Below, in pieces: positions 47,381-57,865 of a stretch of DNA of 64,000 nucleotides. Origin of the DNA: Glebionis coronaria (taxonomy: Eukaryota > Streptophyta > Magnoliopsida > Asterales > Asteraceae); contig CM046875.1 of NCBI GenBank assembly GCA_025667525.1, forward strand, positions 436,058,617-436,122,616, given 5' to 3'. The notes under the pieces are model-generated. The model was given only the letters and a program-made list of their open reading frames with translations, searched no databases and was not told where the DNA came from. The number at the start of each line of letters is the position of its first letter. Positions within the stretch are counted from its first letter, which is position 1. Made by a program: the position numbers and the translations under genes.

Positions 47381-48257
47381 AAAAGGACGACTATTCTGCT
47401 ATGTGTTTTTATATTGAATCTTGTTATTAACCAAAGGCAAGATGACAGTTTAGAAATGAACCAAAATATGTAGATTATGTTTTAAAATATTGAAACACTC
47501 TTTTGAATGGTTAATGACTAGTTTTTTTGGTGAAGGTAGTTGGTATAAAGGTTTTGATAAGCCTAACATATAGCTAGTGAGTATCTTCAATGCTTACTAT
47601 TTTTGCCTAACAGCAGGGCTTGAATTCAACTCTTGGTCGAGTTTTCAGGAAAATATGTTACAGATTTTGTATCTCGAAATATGTACAAGGCAATATCATA
47701 GGTGAAACTTTCATTATTTTAGGCAAATTTATAATCTTGAATTTTGGTTGAACTTACTAGAAATAGTAATTTCCGTATTACATAACATATACACTGTATG
47801 CCCAGAATGTTATATACATGTATCACAAATTTTCTTTATGTTTAGGATCCACATTAAGTCATTTAAGGGATTGATATCATGAGTTTAGTGGCTTTAATAT
47901 GGTGTTTGATAACACCTTGTGTCACATAGTTCAAAGAAAACTAATTTTATTCTTTGGTTATATGTTTTCCAAGTTGTTTTAGTATAACATGTGGAGATAA
48001 TCAACATATGCAACTGCATTGGAAGTCTTTTGAGAATACATGATGAAGAAGATCTTAGTAGTAGTTTAGTTGGCAGGTGTTTTGTTTATGTTGTGAACTA
48101 TATGTTTGACATTTAACAAATTTGTACTTGGAATATGATCTTATTGATGATATTATATCGTTGTTTTGATGAAACAATTATGTGTCCACATATAATTAAA
48201 ACATTGCTTGTATTCGTAGCTTTTGAAAATTTCTACAAAAAATATGCGACACGGAAT
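47381..48257. other. Unassigned CACTA interior
   Basis: AT-rich DNA between the KAS I piece and the right sub-terminal repeats. No coding signal recognised. Confidence 0.5.
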
Positions 48258-48625
48258 TGCTAAAGTGTTGCCTCTAGTCGAAAAAGTGTTGCGCCAATAT
48301 TCTTAAGGTTGAAAAAGAAGTGTTGTGTTAGATGATTGAAAGTGTTGCATGTGATGCGTAAAAGTGTTGTCATTGGTTGGTGTTTTATATTAAGAAGTGT
48401 TGCATGTAACTATCAAAGTGTTGCAATATAAAAGTGTTGCATTTGTGAACACGAGCAACATTTTGACAAAAGTGTTGCACATTATGACAAAAGTGTTGCT
48501 TTAGGCCTAAGGCAACAGAGCCTCATGCAACACCTAAAATAGTGTTGCACTAGGATTTATGCAACATTTTTTAGACCTAATACAACACTTTACAAGTGTT
48601 GCTTTAGCCCCATTTTCTAGTAGTG
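48258..48625. repeat. CACTA right end with sub-terminal repeats
   Basis: More than ten AAGTGTTGC or GTGTTGCA words in one orientation, then GCAACACTTT words, then the terminal inverted repeat ending TAGTAGTG. Confidence 0.88.
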
Positions 48626-49006
48626 ATGTCTTATTCTTCTAATGAAAGCCTTGATTCTCCTCCATTTTCCCCAATTGCTTTCAATCCCAACTCACCCAAG
48701 AACACTTTCAATCCAAATTCACCCAAGAACACTCTTAATCACATTTCTCCTACCAAGAATGTTGATTGTGGAACATCTTTTCTTCTACCACCACCCTTTA
48801 GTGTTCTTCCTCCTTCTCATGATAATGTCATGCACCATGGGACATATTGTCATTGTTGTCAATATCAACATCTTGCTATGGCATACATCAATGAGGAGTT
48901 GAGCTACATCAAGAGTCTCTTAATCAAGCCTCCTCTTCACTTTGATTATGAGATCTCCACCAAGCCACCACCACCACCTTCCGCCACTACCTTCTCTTTC
49001 ATATAA
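48626..49006 (+). CDS. Post-pol ORF of the Sirevirus-like element, 126 codons
   Basis: An intact frame downstream of pol, starting MSYSSNESLDSPPFSP. It has two tandem FNPNSPKNT units (about residues 19-36), a Pro-rich middle (LLPPPFSVLPPSH), a short Cys/His cluster HGTYCHCCQYQH (about residues 72-83), a possible helix AYINEELSYIKSLL and a Pro-rich end. No signal peptide or membrane segment is visible, so it does not look like an envelope protein. I do not recognise the family. The CACTA target duplication is the ATG itself, so the original start was at 42715 and the current ATG at 48626 is its duplicate. The frame is open while gag and pol are broken, but at this length that could be chance. 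Confidence 0.5.
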   Translation: MSYSSNESLDSPPFSPIAFNPNSPKNTFNPNSPKNTLNHISPTKNVDCGTSFLLPPPFSVLPPSHDNVMHHGTYCHCCQYQHLAMAYINEELSYIKSLLIKPPLHFDYEISTKPPPPPSATTFSFI

Positions 49007-49451
49007 GCATTGGTTGTTTATCCTCAAGACACCTAATTCAAGCAAATCTTAGAATTCTAGAGTAACTAGGATTAGATTTATGCTTTTGGCTTGTTTCCTT
49101 TTTCATACATCTTTGTATGATTTTTATTTACATGACTTCACTTGGATCTTAGTCTTTGTGTTTTCTTCACTTTTTATTTTATTTTTTGTGACCTATAGCT
49201 ATCTCTTGTTGGTTGTATCTTTTGTTCAACTAACCCTTCTATGTAGCTTGTCACCATATCTCGATTCCTCGGTGCCCCAAGCAAGGGGGAGTAAGCACCA
49301 AGGGGGAGTCTTTGCAAAGTCCGTCTCTTCAACACCGACTTGTGCAACCTTTTTGCTTCGACAAAGGGGGAGAAATGAATAAACTCGTCTTCGAAAATCT
49401 TGTTTTTGTGTGATTGAGTTTATGTATTGTCGGAATCAAAAAGGGGGAGAT
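49007..49451 (+). other. Sirevirus-like 3' noncoding region with four PPT-like tracts
   Basis: AAGGGGGAG-type purine tracts occur at 49283-49291, 49300-49308, 49363-49372 and 49441-49450. The last abuts the 3' LTR and is the functional PPT by position. Multiple PPT copies are a described Sirevirus feature. Confidence 0.75.
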
Positions 49452-50402
49452 TGTTAATGCAATAATGCCTAAAACGTTACTTGCATTTTTCGGTCTCGCT
49501 TAGTTTTGATTACGACAATATGTACAAAACAAGCATTTACGAAAACAACAAAAAACAAATTCTTGAGTTCAAGTATTTTTCATTTTACCCATTTTCACTT
49601 AAGGTATGAATAAACAAGTACTAACCTTAATCAAGTGATCAAGTGATTTAATCTTTTCTTAAAACTCACTTTTTATTAAGTGTGACAAGTTTTATTATTA
49701 AACTTTCTTTTTAAGAAACTGTTTTATTAAATTAAATATTTGAAAATTTGTAAATGGCATATTCTTTTTTGATAGGAATATTCTTTGAGGATATTTTATA
49801 ATCAGATAAGACCTCCAACACTAAAGGACAAAAAGGGAGCGGAGTCTACTCCGGCGGTTCCCTAGTGCCTATGCGGTTCCTTATCGATAAGGTACCGCCG
49901 GCTGAGATAAGGAACCGCGGGCAGATATAGCCGTTGGCCCTTTGTCCTATAAATAGTGGACCATTCTCAGATTTTCTCTTCACCTCTTTTGTACATCAAT
50001 TTCCAGATTCAAACATACTTCTTAAATAACTCAAATCCTTGATCATTTGATTGATTACTACTTGTTTAGAAGTGAATCTATCCTATCCTTCCCTTCCTCT
50101 CCAAGTGCAAAGAGAAGAACACTATCCTTGTGAAGTGTTGAGTCCACCACCAAAGATCCTTTCAAGATCAAATCTTATACATTTGTTGTTTTGCCATAGT
50201 TGTGAAGATCCAAGTAGTTGTGTCTATTTGGAAGTGGTGTATGTACTAAGTATAGTTGTGTAGATTGGTCCTAGCTATGATTAGGGCTCGACTTTTAGCT
50301 TAGAGTCGGAAATTGGTTAAGCAACGTGTACGATTTTCTCCACCATAAGGAGCTTGATGTGTAGTGAACTCTCGAGTAAGGATTACTCGAGGAGTGGAGT
50401 AG
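49452..50402 (+). repeat. Sirevirus-like 3' LTR, first part
   Basis: Matches 35798 onward, including palindromes (49851-49918) and the TATA box CCTATAAATAG (49946-49956). Cut after GGAGTGGAGTAG by Athila-D. The rest of the LTR is at 61585-61852. Confidence 0.9.
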
Positions 50403-50830
50403 TAATAAGTGTGAAAACACGTATCCTTTTACCACTTATTTCCAATAATAACAAGACCAAAACGTGTAATTTATGTCGTAAAAGTCGGAATTATGCGTGG
50501 TTTGTGTTTTTATTGTGTTTTAGGACCAAAAGATGAAAAGGGAAGAAAACACGGGCTTTCACGGGCTTTTATCGAAGAAAACGAGAAAACACGAAGTCAA
50601 GAGATCAAGAGTGCTTAAAGAACGGATGTCCAAGACCTATTCTGAAGATTTATCGAAGAAAAAGTCTAAAGTCAGAAGTTTAATGAAGTCGAAGAACTCA
50701 AGTCTAAATTAAAGAAGAAAAGTATTAAGACAAGTTCAAATCCCGAGACGATATCGAGAAAGACAATGAATTTAGATCGAGTCGAGAAGAAAAGAAAGAA
50801 AGAAGAAAGCACACATGCATTCCCCACTCC

Positions 50831-50840
50831 CTATATATAC
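50831..50840 (+). promoter_or_regulatory. LTR TATA box (Athila-D)
   Basis: CTATATATAC, repeated at 60268-60277 in the 3' LTR, in the expected core-promoter position. Confidence 0.55.
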
Positions 50841-51423
50841 CCTCCTAAATGACACATTAGGGGGGGTGTTAGTCATTAAGCTAGTTTTAGTTTCATTTTT
50901 CTTTCTAGTTTTAGAGAGAGAAAGTTCCCAACTTTCTCTCACTAAGTTTTATCTTTTCTCCATTTTTATCTTTCAAGTTAAGCTTTTTGTATTTGGATTT
51001 CATTTAACAAGTGCAAGTTTAAGCTTTTTAGTTCTTTAATCTCTTTCCAAATTTCTTGGTTTACTTTAATCTTTGATCCGAGTATTACATTTCATACGGT
51101 TTGATTGATTTAATCATTTCGTGACTAAAAAGTTGATCTTTCTTGTTCCTACATAAGCTCTTATACGTATAAGCTATAAGCTCTTTATGCTTATTGGCTT
51201 ATTTGTATTCTTGGCTTATTTACTTTTAAGCTTTTTAAAAAAAAGTATTGTCATTTTATGTTCGGTTTGTTAAGTCTCGAGTTTAATATTTGTAAAGGTT
51301 TCGAATTTGTGCTTATTTATCTTTGTCTAGAAGTTTGAAAGTGCTTATTGGTTTCTGATTATTAGTTTAAGCTTATTTTCCTTTTGGACGCCATTTCAAT
51401 CTCAGAGGGGTTTTAATTGGCCA

Positions 51424-51730
51424 CGATCTTGTGCTACGATCGCATTGAATGCGATCTTTACATTTTTCAAATCCACACCACGATCATTGATTACGATCTG
51501 GGAGTGCGATGGTGTGTCACGATCTCTAGTTGCGGTCGCATTGATTGCGATCTGTTTTGTTACAATCAGGCTACGATCCTGACCACGATCCCCTTGTTGC
51601 GATCGTGGTTGCGATCGGTGAGTACGATCGCCCCTACCCATCGTACTAGTGAGTACGATCTAACTCCTTTGTTGCGATCGCATTGAGTGCGATCTGGATT
51701 ACTGTTTGAGTGCGATCGCATTGCGATCGG
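51424..51730 (+). repeat. CGATC motif array in Athila-D 5' LTR
   Basis: About 17 CGATC words within 310 bases, many as TACGATC or GCGATCGCATTG, in both orientations, plus decayed forms (GCGGTC, ACAATC). The 3' LTR copy is at 60859-61165 with some CpG sites turned to TG or CA. Athila-A carries a TTCGGA array instead. Confidence 0.85.
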
Positions 51731-52059
51731 ATTCAGGCTTTCATTTTGTTTTTCTTAGATTTCAAATTTAATTTTCCCGCCATTTTTACTTAGTTTATTT
51801 TAAACAAGTTTTCAAGTTTTTAATCATTTACATTTTAATTTTAAAATGTTGCACACTTTTATTTGTAGTTTAATTATTTTAAGCTTCCATTTTACTCAAC
51901 GACGTTTTCAATTATTTGCTCTTAGTTTAAAATTAGATAATCAAAACAAACCATTTAATTTTCCACCAAGAACAATTGAGTCGCACTAATTAACGGTAAT
52001 CAATTCTAAAAGATCGGATTCTACGAACTTTCATACGAGCTTAAAAACCTTGTATTAAA

Positions 52060-52077
52060 TGGCGCCGCTGCCGGCTC
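52060..52077 (+). other. Primer-binding site, tRNA-Asp type (Athila-D)
   Basis: TGGCGCCGCTGCCGGCTC, two bases inside the LTR end. Its first 16 bases are identical to the Athila-B site; only the two 3' bases differ (TC here, TTC at the end of Athila-B). Confidence 0.92.
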
Positions 52078-52262
52078 TTTTCGTTAAGATTAACGGTTTT
52101 TAGTGAGAGACACGTTGGATTTTGGGATCCGTTTATCTTTGAAAGTTATTTTCCTTGCTTTAAAATTTTCAAAAATCCTAAAAATTATAAAACTTTCAAA
52201 AATACAAAAAAATTAAAAAAACATATAAACCAAAAATATTTCTGCTTTTTTATTTCTTTTGC

Positions 52263-55200
52263 ATGTGTATGCGCACTCGATCAACGTCTTATCCCGAGCC
52301 CGAGACTCTCGATAACTTAGACATGGCGATGTACACAACAATAATAATAATCCACCTCAACCCAACATGAATAATAACAACGATGAACCTCTACCGGAAA
52401 ATCGTCCAATGATAGAACTTTTGCTAGCACATGTAGAGGGCAACAACGATGCTATTGTCATACCCGCGATTGGAGCCAACAACTTTGAGCTCAAATCCGG
52501 CTTCATTCAAATGGTCTCTGCTCAACCCTTCTTGAGGCGTTCAATTGATGATCCTCATGACCATATTAAAAGGTTTCTTCAACTCACTAATACGGTTAAG
52601 TATAATAGGGTTTCACAAGAGGTAATTCGCTTGCAACTTTTTCCTTTCTCCTTAGAGGAACAAGCCTGGCATTGGCTTGATAAGGAACCGCCACAAAGTA
52701 TTCTTACGTTGACGGATTTAGAGACCAAATTCATCAACTACTTTTTCCCACCCTCACGTACTACCGCTTTGCGGAATGAAATCATTACTTTTGAACAAAA
52801 GTACGGTGAGACATTTAGTGAATCTTGGGACCGTTTTAAGGAACTTTTACGAAAGTGTCCACAACATGGTTTAACAAAAGTACATCAAATTAATACTTTT
52901 TACAATGGTTTAAGCATGAATGACCAAGATTCACTAAATAGTGCCTCGGGGGGTAATCTTTTGGTTAAGTCTGCTAATGCCACTTGGGATATTATTGAGA
53001 ACAAGTCTAGAGTGCAAACCAAGAGTGTTCAGACCAATGTGGCTAGTGCTATCACTAATGAGAGCGACAAGAGAATTGGTAAGCTTACTTCGCTTGTTGA
53101 ATCACTTGCTCTCCAAGCCGCCAACAATACCAAAGCTATCACTGCCCAAGCTAGTGTTTTGACTCAATTATGTGAAATATGCGGGGGATCTCACTCATAC
53201 ACCGATTGTCCCTCGACTCACGACAATCTGGAAAATGTGTATGCCGCCAACGGTACCTATTCTACAGGAGGCTATCAAGCAAGTCCTCAAGGTGACCCCA
53301 ACTTGCTCAGCTATCGCTCAAACAACTTTCTTTCACCACCCGGTTTCCCCCCACAAAACCCAAACAACCTCAATCGCAATAATCAAAACCAACCTCGTGC
53401 TCCTACTCCATATCAAAACCAAAGAAACCCATATCCACCTCAAAGAAACAACCAAGTTTACCAACAACCTGCTTATCAACCACCCGCCTACCATGCTCCT
53501 CCTCCCAACCAACCCACTGCATTACATCACGAGGTTGAAACCTACATGAGGACTAATGATGCGATAGTGCAAAATCTTCAGCGGGAAATGGCCAACATGA
53601 AAGCAGATATGGTGAAGCAAGGGAATGATCTTCGAGCTGATATGCGAAACACTTTGGCAAGTCAAACGAATGACTTAAGGAACATGATGGCTAGTTTTTT
53701 CCCAAGTAATCAAGCCTCTGGATCGGGTTCTCTTCCGAGTAACACCGTTGCTAATCCAAGAGGGGAGATGACAGCAATCACCACTCGCAGTGGAAAAGGT
53801 TTAAAGGAACTCGAGCTTCCTACACCTACACCGGTGATTGTGACAAAGGAAAACGAGTCTCCTTCTCCAAATCCTCCATCTTCTATTCCTCCAACTTCTA
53901 CTTCCACCCCTCCACCACCCAAGGATGTGAGTGAGAATTCCATACCAAAGCCTTCATCTCAACCCAACATACCTTATCCTTCAAGGTTGAGGAAAGAGAA
54001 ATTGAAGAACAAGGATGATATTCAGGTTTCTAACTTTCTCAAAATGTTTAAACAACTGAATTTCAATATCTCCTTTGCTGAGGCTCTCGCTCACATGCCA
54101 AAATATGTTGAAATGTTTAAAGATCTTCCCAGTGATAAGGAGAAACTTCTCGATATTGCTCAGACCCAACTTAATGAGAATTGCTCTGCAGTGCTCTTAA
54201 GGAAATTACCAACCAAAAATGGTGATCCGGGTCGTTTCTTGATTCCTTGCAACTTCGCGGGAGTAGAGAATTGCATGGCCATAGCCGATCTAGGTGCTAG
54301 TATTAACTTAATGCCATTAAGTGTTTGGAAGCATTTATCTCTCCCCGAGCTAGTCCCCACACGAATGACTTTGGAATTAGCTAACTGTACGGTTGCTTAT
54401 CCAGTGGGGATAGCCGAAGATGTCTTCGTCGGTATCGACGAATTCACCTTTCCGGCGGATTTTGTTGTCGTTGACTACGAGATGGACCCCCGTGTTCCAT
54501 TAATCGTTGGACGTCCATTCTTGAGGACCGGTCACACTCTCACTGATGTAGCCGCTGGCGAATTAATCATGAGAGTTGGTGACGATAAAATCGTCTTCAA
54601 CATGGGTAAACTTTCTAAGCAGCCTTCTGAAAATGAGAGCGTTAATTTCATTGACGTTCTTGATGAGGCTTGTGAAGAACATTTCAAAGACGCTTGTAAA
54701 AGTAGTTCTTCTTCTCTACCCACTGTTGAGACCGTTGCCTCTATTGCTCCATCACTAACTCCATTTGGAGAAAGTGATTTCGTCTTGAAAGAATTTGAAG
54801 CAACTTTGGGAGATGTGGACTTGCAATATGACGATTCTCCCTCTAATTGGGATGAAGACATTCGTACCATTGAGAAACTTCTCAGTGAGGACCATATTTC
54901 TCCACCATCTCCTAAGGATATCTCTATCGATGAACCGAATTTGACTACGCCGTCCATCGAAAATCCTCCGGATTTAGAGCTTAACGATCTTCCGTCTCAT
55001 CTCGAGTACGTTTTCCTTGAATACAACAAGAAGTTACCTGTAATCATCGCAAAGGACCTGAAAGAAGAAGAAAAATCTTGACTTATCACCGTGCTGAAGA
55101 ATCATAAGAAAGCGATTGCTTGGAAAATCTCCGATATTCGTGGAATTGATCCTCACTTTTGCACACATAAAATTCTCATGGAGGACGACTTTAAACCCAC

Positions 55201-57865
55201 TATTCAAAGCCAAAGAAGGGTGAATCCCAAGATCCATGACGTTATCAAAAAAGAGGTTATCAAACTTCTTGATTCAGGCATGATCTATCCTATCTCGGAT
55301 TCCCCATGGGTTAGTCTAGTCCATTGTGTGCCTAAGAAAGGCGGAATCACCGTTGTGCCCAACGAAAACAACGAGTTGATTCCTACTCGTCTCGTTACAG
55401 GGTGGAGAGTTTGTATAGACTATCGCAAACTCAATGATGCTACGAGAAAGGATCATTTTCCCCTTCCTTTCATGGACCAAATGCTTGAACGTCTAGCGGG
55501 TAATGATTATTACTGCTTCTTAGACGGTTTCTCGGGTTACTTTCAAATACCCATCGACCCCAAAGACCAAGAGAAAACCACATTCACTTGTACCTACGAC
55601 ACATTTGCTTATAAAAGAATGCCTTTTGGCTTATGCAATGCTCCAGGGACATTCCAAAGGTGCATGATGGCTATCTTCCATGACATGGTTGAAGAAACCA
55701 TGGAAGTCTTCATGGATGATTTCTCGGTCTATGGTGATTCATTCTCTTCTTGCCTTGCCAATTTAGAACGTATGATTAAGCGGTGTGAAGACACTCGCCT
55801 TGTTCTGTTCATGGTAAAAGAAGGCATTGTGCTGGGACATAAAATCTCTAAAGCCGGTCTTGAAGTGGACCGTGCTAAAGTGGATGTCATAGCCAAATTA
55901 CCTCCACCTTCAACCGTGAAGGGTGTGAGAAGTTTTCTGGGTCATGCGGGCTTCTATCGTCGTTTCATTCAGGATTTCTCTAAAATCGCTCGTCCGATGA
56001 CCCACCTCTTGGAAAAAGATACTCCGTTTATCTTTTCCAAAGAGTGTATTGAAGTCTTCAATCTTCTCAAGGATAAGCTAACTAAGGCACCGGTCTTAGT
56101 TACCCCTAATTGGGAGCTACCTTTTGAATTGATGTGTGATGCTAGAGACTTTGCCATTGGAGCGTTATTGGGCCAAAGAGTGAACAAACACTTCCAACCA
56201 ATCCACTATGCTAGCAAGACAATGACAGGGGCTCAATTGCATTATACCACTACCGAAAAAGAGCTTTTAGCTGTAGTGTATGCTTTTGAAAAATTCCGCC
56301 CCTATCTTGTCCTTTCTACCACCATCGTGTATACCGATCATTCCGCGTTGAAGTACTTGTTGACTAAGCAAGATTCTAAGCCAAGACTTCTTCGTTGGGT
56401 TTTGCTCCTTCAAGAATTTAAAATCGAAATTCGTGACAAAAAGGGAGCCGAAAACCTAGCAGCGGATCATCTGAGTAGACTTGAGGATCCTTATCAAGGG
56501 GATCATCCGAATCAAGAGATCAATGACTCTTTTCCCCTTGAGACCTTAATGTCTATTCATTCCAATCTTGATGACACCCCGTGGTTTGCAGACATTGCAA
56601 ACTACTTAGCGGGTGGTATTCTCATCAAAGGGTTAACATCCCAACAAAAGAAGAAGTTCTTTAAAGATGTTAAGACTTACTTCTGGGATGACCCTTATCT
56701 CTTCAAAAAATGTGCTGATTTGATCATTCGTCGATGTGTTGATGGACCGGCATCTTTACAAATCCTCGATGCTTGCCATAAAGGACCCACCGGTGGTCAC
56801 TTTGGTCCCAACTATACAGCGAAGAAAGTATTCGACTCTGGATTCTATTGGCCCACCATTTACCGTGACGCTCACGATATGGTTAAGCATTGTGATGCTT
56901 GCCAACGCCAAGGCAAGATCACACATAAAGATGAGATGCCTCAAAATTTTATACAAGAATGTGAAATCTTTGATGTATGGGGTATCGACTTTATGGGGCC
57001 ATTTACATGATCTAAAGGGAATAAGTACATCCTCGTAGCCGTTGACTATGTTTCTAAATGGGTTGAAGCCAAGGCTCTTCCTACGAACGATGCGAGGGTG
57101 GTTGTGAACTTTTTGAAGCAACTTTTTGCTCGATTCGATGTTCCTTGTGCTATAATCAGTGACCGCGGGACTCATTTTTGCAATGATCAATTTGCAAGAG
57201 TCATAGATAAGTATGGTGTCAATCACCGTCTTTCCACCACCTATTATCCCCAAACCAATGGTCAAACCGAGATTTCCAACCGTGGATTAAAGAGAATTCT
57301 GGAACGTACTGTGGGAGAGCATCGTGCCTCATGGGCCGATAAGTTAGATGATGCTTTGTGGGCTTTCCGTACCGCATATAAGACCCCGATTGGTTGTACA
57401 CCTTATCGTCTTGTGTACGGGAAAGCATGCCACCTTCCCATCGAGCTAGAACATAAGGCATACTGGGCCTTGAAGTGGGCTAACTTCGACATCAACAAAG
57501 CCGGTAATCTTCGCAAGATTCAACTCAACAAGCTCAATGAACTGAGGAATGAAGCTTACGAGAACTCATTGATCTACAAGGAGAAGACCAAGATCATCCA
57601 CGATGCTAGAATTAAGAACAGAGAGTTCCACGTTGGTGATCAAGTCTTACTTTTTAACTCTCGGTTGAAGATCTTCTCTGGCAAGTTGAAGAGCCGCTGG
57701 TCTGGTCCATTCACCGTCGCCAAAGTCTTTCCCTATAGCACCATTGAGCTTTCTCAGCCAAATGGGCCCAATTTTAAGGTGAATGGCCAGCGTTTGAAGT
57801 TGTACTTTGGTGAGGACATCTCTCATGAGATGATTCCATCCCTCACCATGTTTCCCATGAACTAG
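52263..57865 (+). pseudogene. Athila-D gag-pol
   Basis: The likely original start is near 52263 (MCMRTRSTSYPEPETLDNLD). A one-base loss near 52345 puts it out of frame with the main frame, which is open from 52367. From there one frame runs to 57865, broken by TGA at 55079-55081 (CGA in Athila-A) and TGA at 57008-57010. Gag has the capsid, a CX2CX3HX4C knuckle (CEICGGSHSYTDC, near 53180) and a Pro/Gln/Asn-rich linker. Protease has DLGAS near 54287. RT has CIDYRKLN and FMDDFSV (about 55711) but lacks the six residues NWEKCH after LVL near 55808, an 18-bp in-frame loss. RNase H and integrase (HHCC, then [34 protein letters not shown]) follow. It is close to Athila-A in sequence. Confidence 0.92.

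Larger units (their letters stand above)
42718..48625. mobile_element. CACTA (En/Spm) transposon, non-autonomous, 5.9 kb
   Basis: Ends CACTACAAAAAAAC and, on the other strand, CACTACTAGAAAATGGGG are matching terminal inverted repeats of the CACTA class. They are flanked by a perfect 3-bp ATG duplication (42715-42717, 48626-48628). Sub-terminal copies of GCAACACTT and its complement AAGTGTTGC crowd both ends (42738-42906 and 48258-48605), as expected for transposase-binding repeats. No transposase remains. The body holds pieces of two host genes, both on the minus strand, and two GGGTTCGGG-rich patches. It moves by cut-and-paste if a transposase is supplied elsewhere. Confidence 0.93.
50403..52057 (+). 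repeat. Athila-D 5' LTR, 1.66 kb
   Basis: Starts TAATAAGTGTGAAAAC, ends CTTGTATTA, then two bases to the PBS. It holds a TATA-like CTATATATAC (50831-50840), AATAAGC-rich stretches and a CGATC array (51424-51730). Confidence 0.9.

Noticed and set aside
51424..51730. CGATC array as a CRISPR array or origin iterons
   Set aside because: Spacing is irregular, motif orientation is mixed, there are no uniform spacers, and it sits in a plant LTR.
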